A stretch of DNA of 64,000 bases from Microbacteriaceae bacterium (GCA_947452675.1 CANGDL010000004.1:23429-87428); one strand, 5' to 3'. Positions 24,884 through 33,305 are shown, counted from the first letter of the stretch. The notes: generated from the letters alone by a model not told the origin. Numbers and translations are program-made.

Positions 24884-25864
24884 TTATTTGAGTTCGACCA
24901 AGTCGGACTTACTCAGATTTACATTTACCTTCGCGCCGCGATGGTAAGTCTTCGCAAGGTTGTCACTTGCAGATAGTTCGGCCACCAACCGGATGCCATT
25001 TAGATCGATGATTAGCCGCACTGAGGAGCCTAGGTAGATTGACTCCATAACGGTACCCTCAGGGCCTTCGTTGCCGATTTCGATTTTTTCAGGACGAATC
25101 ATCGTTTTTGTGCCAAGACCGAACATCGAAAGACTTTCGTCGGCGCTGAAGATATTTGCAGTGCCAATGAATCTGGCGACAAATTCCGTTGCCGGAGTCT
25201 CGTAAAGCTCCTGCGGTGTGCCAATTTGTTCAATTTTGCCGTTATTGAAGACCGCGATGCGGTCGCTCAACGTAAGAGCCTCGTCTTGGTCGTGGGTCAC
25301 GAAGATAAAAGTGATGCCAAGTTCGCGCTGAAGTTCTTTCAACTCGATCTGCATTTTCTCGCGAAGCTTTAGGTCGAGCGCGCCAAGAGGCTCGTCGAGC
25401 AGGAGGATCTTAGGTTTGACCACAATCGCTCTAGCCAAAGCAACCCGCTGTCTCTGCCCACCAGAAAGTTGCGCAGGTTTGCGATCAACAAAATCAGAGA
25501 GATGAACTTTCGCGAGAGCTGCAAGAGCTAGAGCTGTGCGAACCTTTTTCGAAACTTTGCGCACTCTGAGGCCATACTCGACATTCTCAAGTACTGACAT
25601 ATGCGGGAAGAGGGCATAGTCCTGAAAGACAGTATTTACTTCGCGATCAAAAGGCGCGTTGTTGGTGACATCTTCACCAAAGAGAGTCACCTGGCCTGAA
25701 GTCGGTAATTCAAAACCGGCGATCATTCTAAGAACGGTAGTTTTGCCGGAGCCAGAGGGCCCAAGCATTGAGAAAAACTCACCGGCGGCTACTTCCACGT
25801 TCAGGTTTTCAACCGCTACGAACTCGCCAAAGCTCTTCGATAAGCCGCGAATTGAAATTGCCAC
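24884..25864 (-). CDS. ABC transporter ATP-binding protein, polyamine type (PotA-like)
   Basis: A 326-residue ATPase with Walker A GPSGSGKT (about 35-42), signature LSGGQRQR, Walker B ILLLDEPLGALD, an H-loop (VTHDQ) and a C-terminal TOBE-type domain, as in PotA. The start is a GTG at 25864 with GAGAGG about six bases upstream. It is the first gene of the importer operon, followed 12 bases later by the binding protein. Confidence 0.9.
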   Translation of the reverse strand: MAISIRGLSKSFGEFVAVENLNVEVAAGEFFSMLGPSGSGKTTVLRMIAGFELPTSGQVTLFGEDVTNNAPFDREVNTVFQDYALFPHMSVLENVEYGLRVRKVSKKVRTALALAALAKVHLSDFVDRKPAQLSGGQRQRVALARAIVVKPKILLLDEPLGALDLKLREKMQIELKELQRELGITFIFVTHDQDEALTLSDRIAVFNNGKIEQIGTPQELYETPATEFVARFIGTANIFSADESLSMFGLGTKTMIRPEKIEIGNEGPEGTVMESIYLGSSVRLIIDLNGIRLVAELSASDNLAKTYHRGAKVNVNLSKSDLVELK

Positions 25865-25933
25865 TATGACCTCTCTGTCATTGTTTCACCCATACTATCT
25901 AGAAACTTCAAAGCGATACTGCATGTGGCTGAC

Positions 25934-25939
25934 TAAACT
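25934..25939 (+). promoter_or_regulatory. Possible -10 box of tRNA-Arg
   Basis: TAAACT lies ten bases before the tRNA-Arg 5' end, the right place for a -10 element. I see no good -35 box at 16-18 bases, so support is limited. Confidence 0.3.
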
Positions 25940-25949
25940 AGTGGGGTTC

Positions 25950-26022
25950 GCCCTCGTAGCTCAGTGGATAGAGCAAGAGCCTTCTAATCTCTTGGTCGCA
26001 GGTTCGATTCCTGCCGGGGGCG
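25950..26022 (+). tRNA. tRNA-Arg (anticodon TCT)
   Basis: Cloverleaf on the plus strand: acceptor GCCCTCG/CGGGGGC with one G-T pair, D-arm AGCTC...GAGC, anticodon loop CTTCTAA (anticodon TCT, reads AGA), T-arm GCAGGTTCGATTCCTGC. The last anticodon-stem pair is a C-T mismatch. Discriminator G; CCA is not encoded and must be added. Confidence 0.93.
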
Positions 26023-26026
26023 CTCC

Positions 26027-26506
26027 TTATGCCTGAGGACCCTTGTGGAAGTGTTCGAAGACCAAATTTGTGCGAGTAGACGCAACGGTCGCGTTATTAG
26101 ATAGATTCTCGAGAACAAATTCTCGGACGGAATCAGAGTCTTTGACCGCGAGGTGAACGATAAAGTCTTCGGAGCCACCAAGGAAGAACACCTGGATGAC
26201 TTCAGGTCGCTCCCGCATTTGCTGCATGAAGTCAGAGAGGTGTGCCCGAGCACCAGCTCGAAGTGTCACGGAAATCAAGACTTCGGTCCCCAAACCAAGC
26301 TGACTCGGCTCGACATTGGCACTGAAGCCTGAAATTATGCCTCGAGTCACAAGTGCTCGCACACGCGTGATGCAGGTTGATTGGGCGATGCCCACAGCGC
26401 TGGCGAGATCGGCATTCGTCATGCGCGCATTCTGCTGCAGCAGGCGGATGAGATCTAGGTCAATGTCGTCAAGCTGAGAATTCAACTGCAGATTCTTCGA
26501 AGTCAC
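26027..26506 (-). CDS. Lrp/AsnC-family transcriptional regulator, likely controls ald
   Basis: A 159-residue regulator with an N-terminal winged helix-turn-helix (about 12-60: DLDLIRLLQQNARMTNADLASAVGI region) and a C-terminal RAM/AsnC effector domain (about 70-150). The start is a GTG with AGGAA upstream. It is divergent from ald with 133 bases between, which contain a perfect palindrome that could be its operator. In mycobacteria a regulator of this family (AldR) controls ald in response to amino acids, so the same role is likely here. Confidence 0.9.
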   Translation of the reverse strand: MTSKNLQLNSQLDDIDLDLIRLLQQNARMTNADLASAVGIAQSTCITRVRALVTRGIISGFSANVEPSQLGLGTEVLISVTLRAGARAHLSDFMQQMRERPEVIQVFFLGGSEDFIVHLAVKDSDSVREFVLENLSNNATVASTRTNLVFEHFHKGPQA

Positions 26507-26530
26507 CGTAGGTTTCCTAACAATTACTGA

Positions 26531-26545
26531 ATTTAGTAACTAAAT
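26531..26545. promoter_or_regulatory. Perfect 15-base palindrome, candidate operator for the Lrp-type regulator
   Basis: ATTTAGT-A-ACTAAAT is an exact inverted repeat in the lrp/ald divergent gap, 25 bases upstream of the regulator start. A second, overlapping inverted repeat TTACT-GAATTT-AGTAA lies at 26524-26539. AT-rich palindromes of this size are typical Lrp/AsnC sites. Confidence 0.5.
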
Positions 26546-26639
26546 TACAGCATTGACCGAATAATCTGCAATGTTTACACGTTTGTAATGAATTTAATGC
26601 AATCTGGAGGGAGATTTAGATCAACCCAAGGAGTTAAAG

Positions 26640-27758
26640 ATGCGCGTAGGCATTCCAACAGAAATCAAAAACAACGAGAACCGAGTTGCAATCACCCCGG
26701 CTGGTGTGCACGAGCTGGTTCGTCGCGGTCACGAGGTATTCATCCAGGCCGGTGCCGGAATCGGTTCTGGTTTCACCGACTCTGCCTACGTTGCCGAGGG
26801 TGCGACCATGTTGGCAACCGCCGAAGATGTTTGGGCAAAGGGCGACCTGCTATTGAAGGTCAAGGAGCCAATCGCGGCCGAGTATCCACTTCTTCGCAAA
26901 GACCAAGTCCTATTCACATACCTTCACCTCGCCGCCTCACGTCCTTGCACCGACGCACTTGTTAACGCGGGAACCACGGCTATCGCTTACGAGACCGTCC
27001 AACTTCCGAACCGTGCTCTTCCGCTCCTTCAGCCAATGTCTGAGGTTGCAGGTCGTCTTTCAGCGCAGATCGGCGCCTACCAGTTGATGTCGAACGAGGG
27101 TGGCCCAGGCGTATTGATGGGTGGTGTTCCGGGAGCTCCTAAGGCCAAGGTTGTCGTCATCGGAGGCGGTGTTGCCGGCGAGCACGCCGCAACTATGGCG
27201 CTTGGTATGCAAGCTGATGTAACCGTCATCGACATCTCACTTCCAAAGCTCCGTGAACTTGATGCCCGTTTCGGCGGAGTCGTAAAGACTCGCGTTTCAA
27301 CCGCGTATGAAATCGCAGAACAATTGAAGGACGCCGACTTAGTAATCGGCTCGGTCCTCATCCCAGGCGAGAAAGCACCAAAGTTAGTCACCGATGAAAT
27401 GGTTGCCAGGATGAAGCCGGGTTCAGTTCTTGTCGACATCGCTATCGACCAAGGTGGTTGCTTCGAGAATTCGAAGCCAACCACACACGACAACCCGACC
27501 TACAAGGTTCACAACAGCACTTACTACTGTGTTGCCAACATGCCAGGTGCGGTTCCAGCAACCTCGACGCGCGCGCTAACCAATGCAACTTTGCCATACG
27601 TAATCGCTCTAGCCGAGAAGGGCTGGAAGACCGCGCTTCAGGCAGATGGTGCGCTTGCGCTTGGTCTAAACACTCACCAGGGTTATGTCACCTATGCGGG
27701 TGTTCAGCATGCGTTTGCCGACGTGCCTTTCAAGTCTCTTGCCGAGGTTCTGGCCTAG
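26640..27758 (+). CDS. ald: Alanine dehydrogenase
   Basis: Ald interconverts alanine and pyruvate plus ammonia with NAD. The 372-residue protein has the substrate residues Lys75 (LLKVKEP) and His96 (TYLHLA) at the same numbers as in the M. tuberculosis enzyme, and the NAD loop VIGGGVAGEHA (about 174-184). AAGGAG precedes the ATG. It stands alone on the plus strand, divergent from a matching Lrp-type regulator, and ends at a strong terminator. Length is normal. Confidence 0.96.
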   Translation: MRVGIPTEIKNNENRVAITPAGVHELVRRGHEVFIQAGAGIGSGFTDSAYVAEGATMLATAEDVWAKGDLLLKVKEPIAAEYPLLRKDQVLFTYLHLAASRPCTDALVNAGTTAIAYETVQLPNRALPLLQPMSEVAGRLSAQIGAYQLMSNEGGPGVLMGGVPGAPKAKVVVIGGGVAGEHAATMALGMQADVTVIDISLPKLRELDARFGGVVKTRVSTAYEIAEQLKDADLVIGSVLIPGEKAPKLVTDEMVARMKPGSVLVDIAIDQGGCFENSKPTTHDNPTYKVHNSTYYCVANMPGAVPATSTRALTNATLPYVIALAEKGWKTALQADGALALGLNTHQGYVTYAGVQHAFADVPFKSLAEVLA

Positions 27759-27769
27759 GCACCCTAAGC

Positions 27770-27804
27770 AAAAAAGCCCGACGCTTTCTCGTCGGGCTTT
27801 TTTG
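27770..27804. terminator. Two-way terminator between ald and the agmatine deiminase gene
   Basis: AAAAAAGCCCGACG, loop CTTTCT, CGTCGGGCTTTTTT: a perfect GC-rich stem with A/T tracts on both sides. It closes ald and the convergent six-gene minus-strand run. Confidence 0.92.
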
Positions 27805-27823
27805 CTTTTAGCTCAAGAAATTT

Positions 27824-28828
27824 CTAGGCAGGCTGTTGTTGAGTTATGCAGTGGATGCCTCCGCCGCGCGCAAATAGTGGCCTGGCATCAACCAGGACGA
27901 TTTCGCGCTCTGGGTAAACGGCTTGAAGGGTCGCAATAGCGCGACCATCGTTGGCATCGCCAAAGCCGCACAGAATCACTCCGCCATTAACGACGTAGTG
28001 ATTGATGTAGCTGTAATCGACAAAACCCTCGTCGTCGCGAAGAGTGGTCGGCGCGGCAATTGGAACCAAGTTGAAGTCGCCCGCTTTTTCAAGAGTTTCG
28101 CGCACCTCTTGGCTGATTTTAAAGTCTGGGTGCTCAGGATTCTCTTGGTCGTGATACAAAATGGTGTTTTCGTTCGCAAAGCACGCAACAATGTCAACGT
28201 GTCCGCGAGTGCCGAACTCGTCGTAATCGCGGGTTAGGCCGCGACGCAACCAAATCGCCTCGTTTGTGCCAAGTCGGGTGTGGATTTCTGACTCCACCTC
28301 GCCTTTTGACCAGTTTGAATTTCTTCCCTCGCCCAGCTGGACAGTTTCGGTCAAGAGAACCTTGCCAGCACCATTGACATGGATGCCACCGCCCTCGTTG
28401 ATCAAACCCGAGTTAATGGTTTCAATCGAAATAGCATCTCCGATAAATCTGGCAACTTGTGCATCTTTATCCCAGGTTGCCCAAGTCTGTGCTCCCCAGC
28501 CATTGAAAACCCAGTTAACCCCCGCGAGTTTGCCGGCCTCGTCCTTTACAAATGTTGGCCCAATGTCTCTCATCCAAGCATCGTTTAGTTCGGCAGGGAT
28601 GAGTTCAATCGCAGGGTTCAGAAACGCACTTGCGATCTCTAAATCCTGGGATTCGCAAAGCATCGAAACTGGTTCGAAGCGAACTATCGCATTGGCAACA
28701 GCAGCCCAGGTTTCGCGTGCTTCCATGGCTTCGGTTTCTGATTCGCCTAGCGTGTATCCACTTGAGGGCCAAGCCATCCAAGTTCGCTCATGTGGAGCCC
28801 ATTCCGCCGGCATAAACCAATGGCTCAA
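27824..28828 (-). CDS. aguA: Agmatine deiminase
   Basis: This enzyme would hydrolyse agmatine to N-carbamoylputrescine and ammonia. The 334-residue protein starts with the family hallmark FMPAEWAPHERTWMAWP, has GGGIHVNG and GTRGHVD (catalytic Glu/His region), and ends with the nucleophile Cys327 in GGGIHCITQQ. It is slightly short for the family (often 340-380). Its first four bases overlap the stop of the PLP decarboxylase gene (ATGA), so the two are translated together. Peptidyl-arginine deiminase is the broader family, but the motifs fit AguA. Confidence 0.9.
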   Translation of the reverse strand: MSHWFMPAEWAPHERTWMAWPSSGYTLGESETEAMEARETWAAVANAIVRFEPVSMLCESQDLEIASAFLNPAIELIPAELNDAWMRDIGPTFVKDEAGKLAGVNWVFNGWGAQTWATWDKDAQVARFIGDAISIETINSGLINEGGGIHVNGAGKVLLTETVQLGEGRNSNWSKGEVESEIHTRLGTNEAIWLRRGLTRDYDEFGTRGHVDIVACFANENTILYHDQENPEHPDFKISQEVRETLEKAGDFNLVPIAAPTTLRDDEGFVDYSYINHYVVNGGVILCGFGDANDGRAIATLQAVYPEREIVLVDARPLFARGGGIHCITQQQPA

Positions 28829-30189
28829 TTGTTCTCCATTGAATCGAGAATCTGAGTGAGAAGTTCAAAGTTGGTTTCCGGGTTCACAATGGCGAAGCGG
28901 GTGTTTGGCTGCCCGCGATGTGAACTTGGCACAACGAACGCGACACCATCCTGCAAGAGCTTTTCCGACCATCGGTTGTAGTCGTCGATATTCCAACCAT
29001 CCTTAGTGAAAACCACAACAGAAAGTTCGGGCTCACGCACAAGGTTCAAGCCTGGCCGGCGAGTTATTTCGTCCGCGATTCGGTGAGCCAGCTCAACATT
29101 TTGGTGCACCGCGTTTCTATAAGCCTTGATTCCGTGCGTTGCAAGAGAGAACCAGAGAGGCAACCCACGAGGTCTGCGGGTCAGGTTGTAGGCATAGTCG
29201 CTTGGGTTCCAATCGCCAGATTCGGTCAGAGTGTCTAAGTACTCACCGTGCTGGGTGTGCGCCTGGCGCCCATCTTCTGGGTTGCGATAGATAAGCGCGC
29301 AAGCATCGAATGGTGCAAACAGCCACTTGTGCGGGTCAACTATGAAGCTGTCAGCCTTTTCAAGGCCATTGAATAGCGGTTTACTGATTGGCGCGAGGAT
29401 GCCGGCAAGACCGTATGCGCCGTCCACATGGAACCAAATGTTGTTGTCGTTTGCGATCGTACCGATCTCATCAAGCCTGTCGACGATTCCGAAGTTGGTC
29501 GTTCCGCCGGTGGCAACAATAGCAAAAACACCGTCTCCAGCGGCATCCAGCGCTGCTTGAACCGCCTGGCCGCGTAGACGCCCATCGTCACCGACCTCGG
29601 CTTTGATTATTTCAACATCCATCACAGCGGCAGCCGCCTTAAGGGATGAGTGCGCCTCGGCACTGCAGATGAACTTCCAAGATTCCGGTTTTGGCTTTCC
29701 CTGAACCTTAAGGGCTTGGGCTGCTCGATGCCGGGCAGCAACCAATGCACTCAAGTTCCCAAGGGTTCCGCCTTGGACAAAAACTCCGCCGGCGCTGGCA
29801 GGAAGACCGGCTTCATTTGCCAACCAAGCAAGGACCTCGTTTTCGGCGTAAACCGCTCCGGCACCTTCCATCCATGAACCGCCATAGATAGCAGAAGCAG
29901 AAACTACGAGATCGAAAAGCTTGGCCGCCTCGGTAGGCGCGCAGGGGATGAAGGAGAGGTAACCCGGGTGATCGGTTGAGATGGTGGCCGGTGCCAAAAC
30001 ATTCTCGAATAGCTTCAAGGATGTAAGGCCTCCTAGGCCTTCCTCGGTAACTGTTGGGCCAGCTTGAGTGGAGAGAAACTCGTATGTTTGAGGCGCATCG
30101 AGAGGGGCTGGGTCATACTCGAGACGTTTGCGGGCGTATTCAAAAATGCCCTCTCGAAGGGCTACAGTCGCGTCATTGGGCTTGTGCAC
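28825..30189 (-). CDS. PLP-dependent group II amino-acid decarboxylase
   Basis: A 454-residue enzyme of the aromatic amino acid/glutamate decarboxylase fold. His180 (AEAHSS) stacks on PLP, Asp256 (HVDGAYG) binds the ring nitrogen, and Lys288 in DPHKWLF forms the Schiff base. The substrate is not clear from sequence. Overlap with an agmatine deiminase gene suggests that it may supply an amine to that enzyme, but arginine decarboxylases usually belong to other PLP folds, so this is only a hypothesis. It starts nine bases after a small membrane protein gene. Confidence 0.85.
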   Translation of the reverse strand: MHKPNDATVALREGIFEYARKRLEYDPAPLDAPQTYEFLSTQAGPTVTEEGLGGLTSLKLFENVLAPATISTDHPGYLSFIPCAPTEAAKLFDLVVSASAIYGGSWMEGAGAVYAENEVLAWLANEAGLPASAGGVFVQGGTLGNLSALVAARHRAAQALKVQGKPKPESWKFICSAEAHSSLKAAAAVMDVEIIKAEVGDDGRLRGQAVQAALDAAGDGVFAIVATGGTTNFGIVDRLDEIGTIANDNNIWFHVDGAYGLAGILAPISKPLFNGLEKADSFIVDPHKWLFAPFDACALIYRNPEDGRQAHTQHGEYLDTLTESGDWNPSDYAYNLTRRPRGLPLWFSLATHGIKAYRNAVHQNVELAHRIADEITRRPGLNLVREPELSVVVFTKDGWNIDDYNRWSEKLLQDGVAFVVPSSHRGQPNTRFAIVNPETNFELLTQILDSMENN

Positions 30190-30198
30190 AAGACGAGT

Positions 30199-30432
30199 CT
30201 ATTTGTGTTTCTTGACGCGAATAATCGAAATCGCAAACCCAATCACAGACAGCAATAAAAAGGCCCAACTGCCAAGTTGACGCGTCTGTTCAATAGCCGC
30301 ACAACTTGTCCAGTCGTCCAGCTGTTTTACCGTGCAAAGGTCAGAGTTGAAGAATCCGAGGGTGGACGCAAAAATCCCCACCAAGCTGACTGTTGCCAGC
30401 ATTGCCATTGAATTGTTGCTTACCCGAGTCAC
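30199..30432 (-). CDS. Small membrane protein with two TM helices, function unknown
   Basis: I do not recognise this 77-residue protein. It has two hydrophobic helices (about 10-28 and 54-71), a short loop with Cys33 and Cys44 (DLCTVKQLDDWTSCA), and a basic tail (RVKKHK). The GTG start overlaps the thioredoxin stop by one base (TAGTG); an ATG at residue 9 is a possible later start. The tight position between trxA and the decarboxylase supports it as a real gene. The positive-inside rule places the cysteine loop outside. Confidence 0.65.
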   Translation of the reverse strand: MTRVSNNSMAMLATVSLVGIFASTLGFFNSDLCTVKQLDDWTSCAAIEQTRQLGSWAFLLLSVIGFAISIIRVKKHK

Positions 30433-30821
30433 TATTCGACCTCTGAAAGGTCGCCAATTTCGTCATTTTGTTTCGCGATTTCAGAACGAATGTCATCCAT
30501 GTTCAAGCCTTTTACCGCTGAAATCAGCTCTTCAAGGCCTGCACCTGGAAGTGCCCCGGCTCGGTTGTAAAGCAGAATGCCATCACGGAAGACCATCAGG
30601 GTAGGGATTGAACTGATCCCAGCCTCGCCGGCAAGCTGCTTTTCGGCTTCGGTATCTACTTTGCCGAAAATAATGTCTGGGTGCTTTGTCGAAGCTTCTT
30701 CAAAGATAGGCGCAAACTGGCGACATGGGCCGCACCATTCAGCCCAAAAGTCGACGATCACCATTCCGTCGGTTACAACGGTGTCTCCGAAGTTCGCAGC
30801 GCCTAGTTCGATGGTTGCCAT
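30432..30821 (-). CDS. Thioredoxin
   Basis: A 129-residue thioredoxin with the active site WCGPC (Cys30, Cys33), the cis-proline in SSIPTLMVF, and a C-terminal extension of about 20 residues rich in acidic side chains. It has no signal peptide, so it reduces disulfides in the cytoplasm. Its start overlaps the EamA gene by 19 bases, and AAGGAG precedes the ATG. It lies in a run with a small two-cysteine membrane protein. Confidence 0.92.
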   Translation of the reverse strand: MATIELGAANFGDTVVTDGMVIVDFWAEWCGPCRQFAPIFEEASTKHPDIIFGKVDTEAEKQLAGEAGISSIPTLMVFRDGILLYNRAGALPGAGLEELISAVKGLNMDDIRSEIAKQNDEIGDLSEVE

Positions 30822-31741
30822 GAGGTAGTTCTCCTTGAAATCTGGGCGACGATAATGCCCGCTATCACTAACAATCCGCCAAGCGTTTGTAATCCATCAA
30901 TTTTCTCACCAAGCCAGAAATAGGCAAACATGAACCCAAAAATCGTTTCGGTCGTTGAGAAAATGCCAACACCGGTTGCACTCAAATGCGGCAAAGCCGC
31001 ATAGGTGAGGAAAAGTGGCACAAACGAGCCCATGATTCCGAGCCAAGCAAAAATAATCCACGCAGGGATTACGGTGCCGGCAAGATTTCCACCCAAGTCC
31101 ACTTTGGCTGCGAAGCGCCCGAAGTCAAAGGTCCAGAAGTGGCTCAGGCCAGACCACATCAAAGCGGAGACTGCCATCGAATAGAAAAGCGTCGAAAATG
31201 CGTCCCGGGTGCGGTGAACGTGCTCGCCAACCATGTAATAGGTTGCCGTCGCTACTGCAGCGATTGCGCCAAACGCCACACCAACACCGTTAAGCCCAGC
31301 TTCCCAGACGTGAGAAACAACCACCAGTCCGACCAGGACAAATCCCACACCTAGCCAAAGTCTGGGTGAGACCTTGGTTTTGAACAGGATAATGCTTGCA
31401 ATTGGAACCAAGATAATCGCGGTGTACTGAATCAGAAGTGCAACTCCTACCGGCAAGTTAGCGACTGCATTCGCGTAGGACCATTGCATCAATCCCACGC
31501 CGGCGGTTCCTAAAAGAACTAACCACTTCCATTCGCCATTCACTAACCGGAACGCCGCTCGGTTGCGAATCAATACGAAAATTCCAGCAATCAGGCAAGC
31601 CGAAAGTGAACGAAAGAGAGTAATTTGCTCAGGCGTAACACCGGTGGCCATCACCGTTTTTGCAGTGCTGCCGTTTAGACCAAATAGAAACGTTGCCATC
31701 AGAATCATGGCTGCGCCTAAAAGTGGTCGTTTTTGAGTCAT
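30803..31741 (-). CDS. EamA-family (DMT) transporter
   Basis: A 312-residue membrane protein with about ten TM helices in two EamA repeats (first from about 8-140, second from about 150-300; conserved GxxxPLFLTYAALPHLSATG region near 240-262). Members export amino acids, amines or other metabolites; the substrate is not readable. It lies eight bases after an aldo/keto reductase gene and overlaps trxA. Confidence 0.87.
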   Translation of the reverse strand: MTQKRPLLGAAMILMATFLFGLNGSTAKTVMATGVTPEQITLFRSLSACLIAGIFVLIRNRAAFRLVNGEWKWLVLLGTAGVGLMQWSYANAVANLPVGVALLIQYTAIILVPIASIILFKTKVSPRLWLGVGFVLVGLVVVSHVWEAGLNGVGVAFGAIAAVATATYYMVGEHVHRTRDAFSTLFYSMAVSALMWSGLSHFWTFDFGRFAAKVDLGGNLAGTVIPAWIIFAWLGIMGSFVPLFLTYAALPHLSATGVGIFSTTETIFGFMFAYFWLGEKIDGLQTLGGLLVIAGIIVAQISRRTTSWQPSN

Positions 31742-31749
31742 GAGGAAGC

Positions 31750-32754
31750 TTAAAGCCCGGTTCCATGAACGGCGAACTCATCAATGGCGCGGAGCTCATC
31801 CATGCTCAGTTTTGGAGCATGGATGGTCGCATGGTTCTGCTCGAGTTGCTTGACGCTACTTGCGCCGATCAGAGCTGAGGTAACAGTGGGTTGGCGAAGC
31901 ACCCAGCTAAGTGCAAGTTGAGCGAGACTCTGCCCGCGAGCCGCGGCAATCTGGTTCAGGCCGTTTGCCCGTTCAAGATAGGTCGGATCAATCTGGGATT
32001 GCTTCAGGAAGTGGTTTTTTGCTGCTCTAGAACCTCTCGGGACCAAACCAGACAGATAGCGGTCAGTCAACATCCCTTGGGCCAGTGGCGAGAAGACTAT
32101 CGAGCCAACCCCCTCCATCCCAAGAGTGTCGAACAGTGATTGCTCGGGGGTTCGGTCAAACATCGAATAGCGAGGCTGGTGAATAAGAAGGGGAACCCCC
32201 ATTCCAGCCAGGATGCGCTTCGCTTCACGAGTCTGGTGAGCGTCATAAGAGGAGATTCCTGCATAAAGAGCGCGACCTGAGTGGACGGCAGTTGCCAGCG
32301 CGCCCATTGTCTCTTCGAGGGGAGTGTTTGGGTCAAAACGGTGGCTATAGAAAATGTCCACATAGTCGAGCTGCATGCGCTTCAAACTCTGGTCAAGAGA
32401 GGAGAGCAGGTACTTGCGAGAACCCCACTCGCCATAAGGGCCAGGCCACATGTCATAACCGGCCTTGGTCGAAATGATCAGCTCATCACGGTAGCGCTCA
32501 AAATCACGCTTGTAGTGCACCCCGAAGTTCTCCTCGGCGCTGCCTGCCGGTGGCCCATAGTTGTTAGCCAGGTCAAAGTGGGTAATACCTAAATCAAAGG
32601 CGCGGCGCAAAATAGCCTTTTGCGTGCGCATCGAGTCGCCAGAGCCGAAGTTATGCCAAAGACCCAAGGAGATCTCCGGCAATAGCAATCCACTCTTGCC
32701 GGTGCGGCGATATTTCATGGACTCGTAACGAGCTGCTTCTGCCTTGTAGGTCAT
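31750..32754 (-). CDS. Aldo/keto reductase (YghZ/Gpr type)
   Basis: A 334-residue NADPH-dependent aldo/keto reductase with the tetrad Asp (FDLANNYGPP: Asp and Tyr), Lys (ISTKAGYDMWPGPYG) and His (FYSHRFDP). The long loop with GPYGEWGSRKYLLSSLDQSL is typical of YghZ, which detoxifies L-glyceraldehyde 3-phosphate and methylglyoxal. It heads a six-gene minus-strand run. Its start is 22 bases from the divergent msrA start with a palindromic -10-like element between, so it may be leaderless. Confidence 0.88.
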   Translation of the reverse strand: MTYKAEAARYESMKYRRTGKSGLLLPEISLGLWHNFGSGDSMRTQKAILRRAFDLGITHFDLANNYGPPAGSAEENFGVHYKRDFERYRDELIISTKAGYDMWPGPYGEWGSRKYLLSSLDQSLKRMQLDYVDIFYSHRFDPNTPLEETMGALATAVHSGRALYAGISSYDAHQTREAKRILAGMGVPLLIHQPRYSMFDRTPEQSLFDTLGMEGVGSIVFSPLAQGMLTDRYLSGLVPRGSRAAKNHFLKQSQIDPTYLERANGLNQIAAARGQSLAQLALSWVLRQPTVTSALIGASSVKQLEQNHATIHAPKLSMDELRAIDEFAVHGTGL

Positions 32755-32776
32755 GAAACCAGCCTAGGCTAGAGAC
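32755..32776. promoter_or_regulatory. Predicted bidirectional promoter core with palindromic -10 (AKR / msrA)
   Basis: The 22-base gap holds AGCCTAGGCT (32761-32770), a perfect palindrome. On each strand it reads TAGGCT followed by exactly six bases and then ATG. This fits a shared -10 driving two leaderless genes in opposite directions. The match to TATAAT is only three of six and -35 boxes are weak, so promoter function is inferred. Confidence 0.4.
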
Positions 32777-33298
32777 ATGACTAGTTTCGTTCTTGCCGGT
32801 GGCTGTTTCTGGTGCCTAGATAGCTCATACATGCAGTTCAAAGGTGTTACCGACGTAGAGGTCGGTTACATGGGTGGACACATCGATAACCCAGGCTATG
32901 AAGCCGTATGTGATGGCAATACAGGACACGCCGAGGTCGCAAGAGTGCACTTTGATGAAAACGTCATTCCGGCCGAGGTAATCCTCGACATCTTCTTCAC
33001 CCTTCACGACCCTCGACAGCTCAATCGACAGGGCAACGACATCGGCACGCAATACCGCGGCGCAATGTTTTACGCAGACGAAGAACAGCACAAGTTGTTC
33101 CGTGCCGCATTAGAGAGGGCCAAGGATCATTGGGATGGCGAACTCGTAACCGATATAGTTCCGGTCGAGACCTTTTGGATGGGGGAGGAGTATCACCAAG
33201 ACTTCTTTGCCAAGAACCCGAACCAGGGATACTGCAACGCCGTCGTCTCTCCAAAGATGGCGAAGGTACGGCAGGCGTTCCAAAGCTACGTTAAGTAG
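32777..33298 (+). CDS. msrA: Peptide methionine (S)-S-oxide reductase MsrA
   Basis: MsrA repairs oxidised methionine. The 173-residue protein has the GGCFWC motif with catalytic Cys10, and the later HDPRQLNRQGNDIGTQYRG and GYCNAVVSPKMAK segments of the family; a second Cys near the C-terminus (GYCN) may act as resolving residue. No ribosome site precedes the ATG and the gap to the divergent gene is 22 bases, so it is probably leaderless. Confidence 0.95.
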   Translation: MTSFVLAGGCFWCLDSSYMQFKGVTDVEVGYMGGHIDNPGYEAVCDGNTGHAEVARVHFDENVIPAEVILDIFFTLHDPRQLNRQGNDIGTQYRGAMFYADEEQHKLFRAALERAKDHWDGELVTDIVPVETFWMGEEYHQDFFAKNPNQGYCNAVVSPKMAKVRQAFQSYVK

Positions 33299-33305
33299 TG
33301 ACGCA

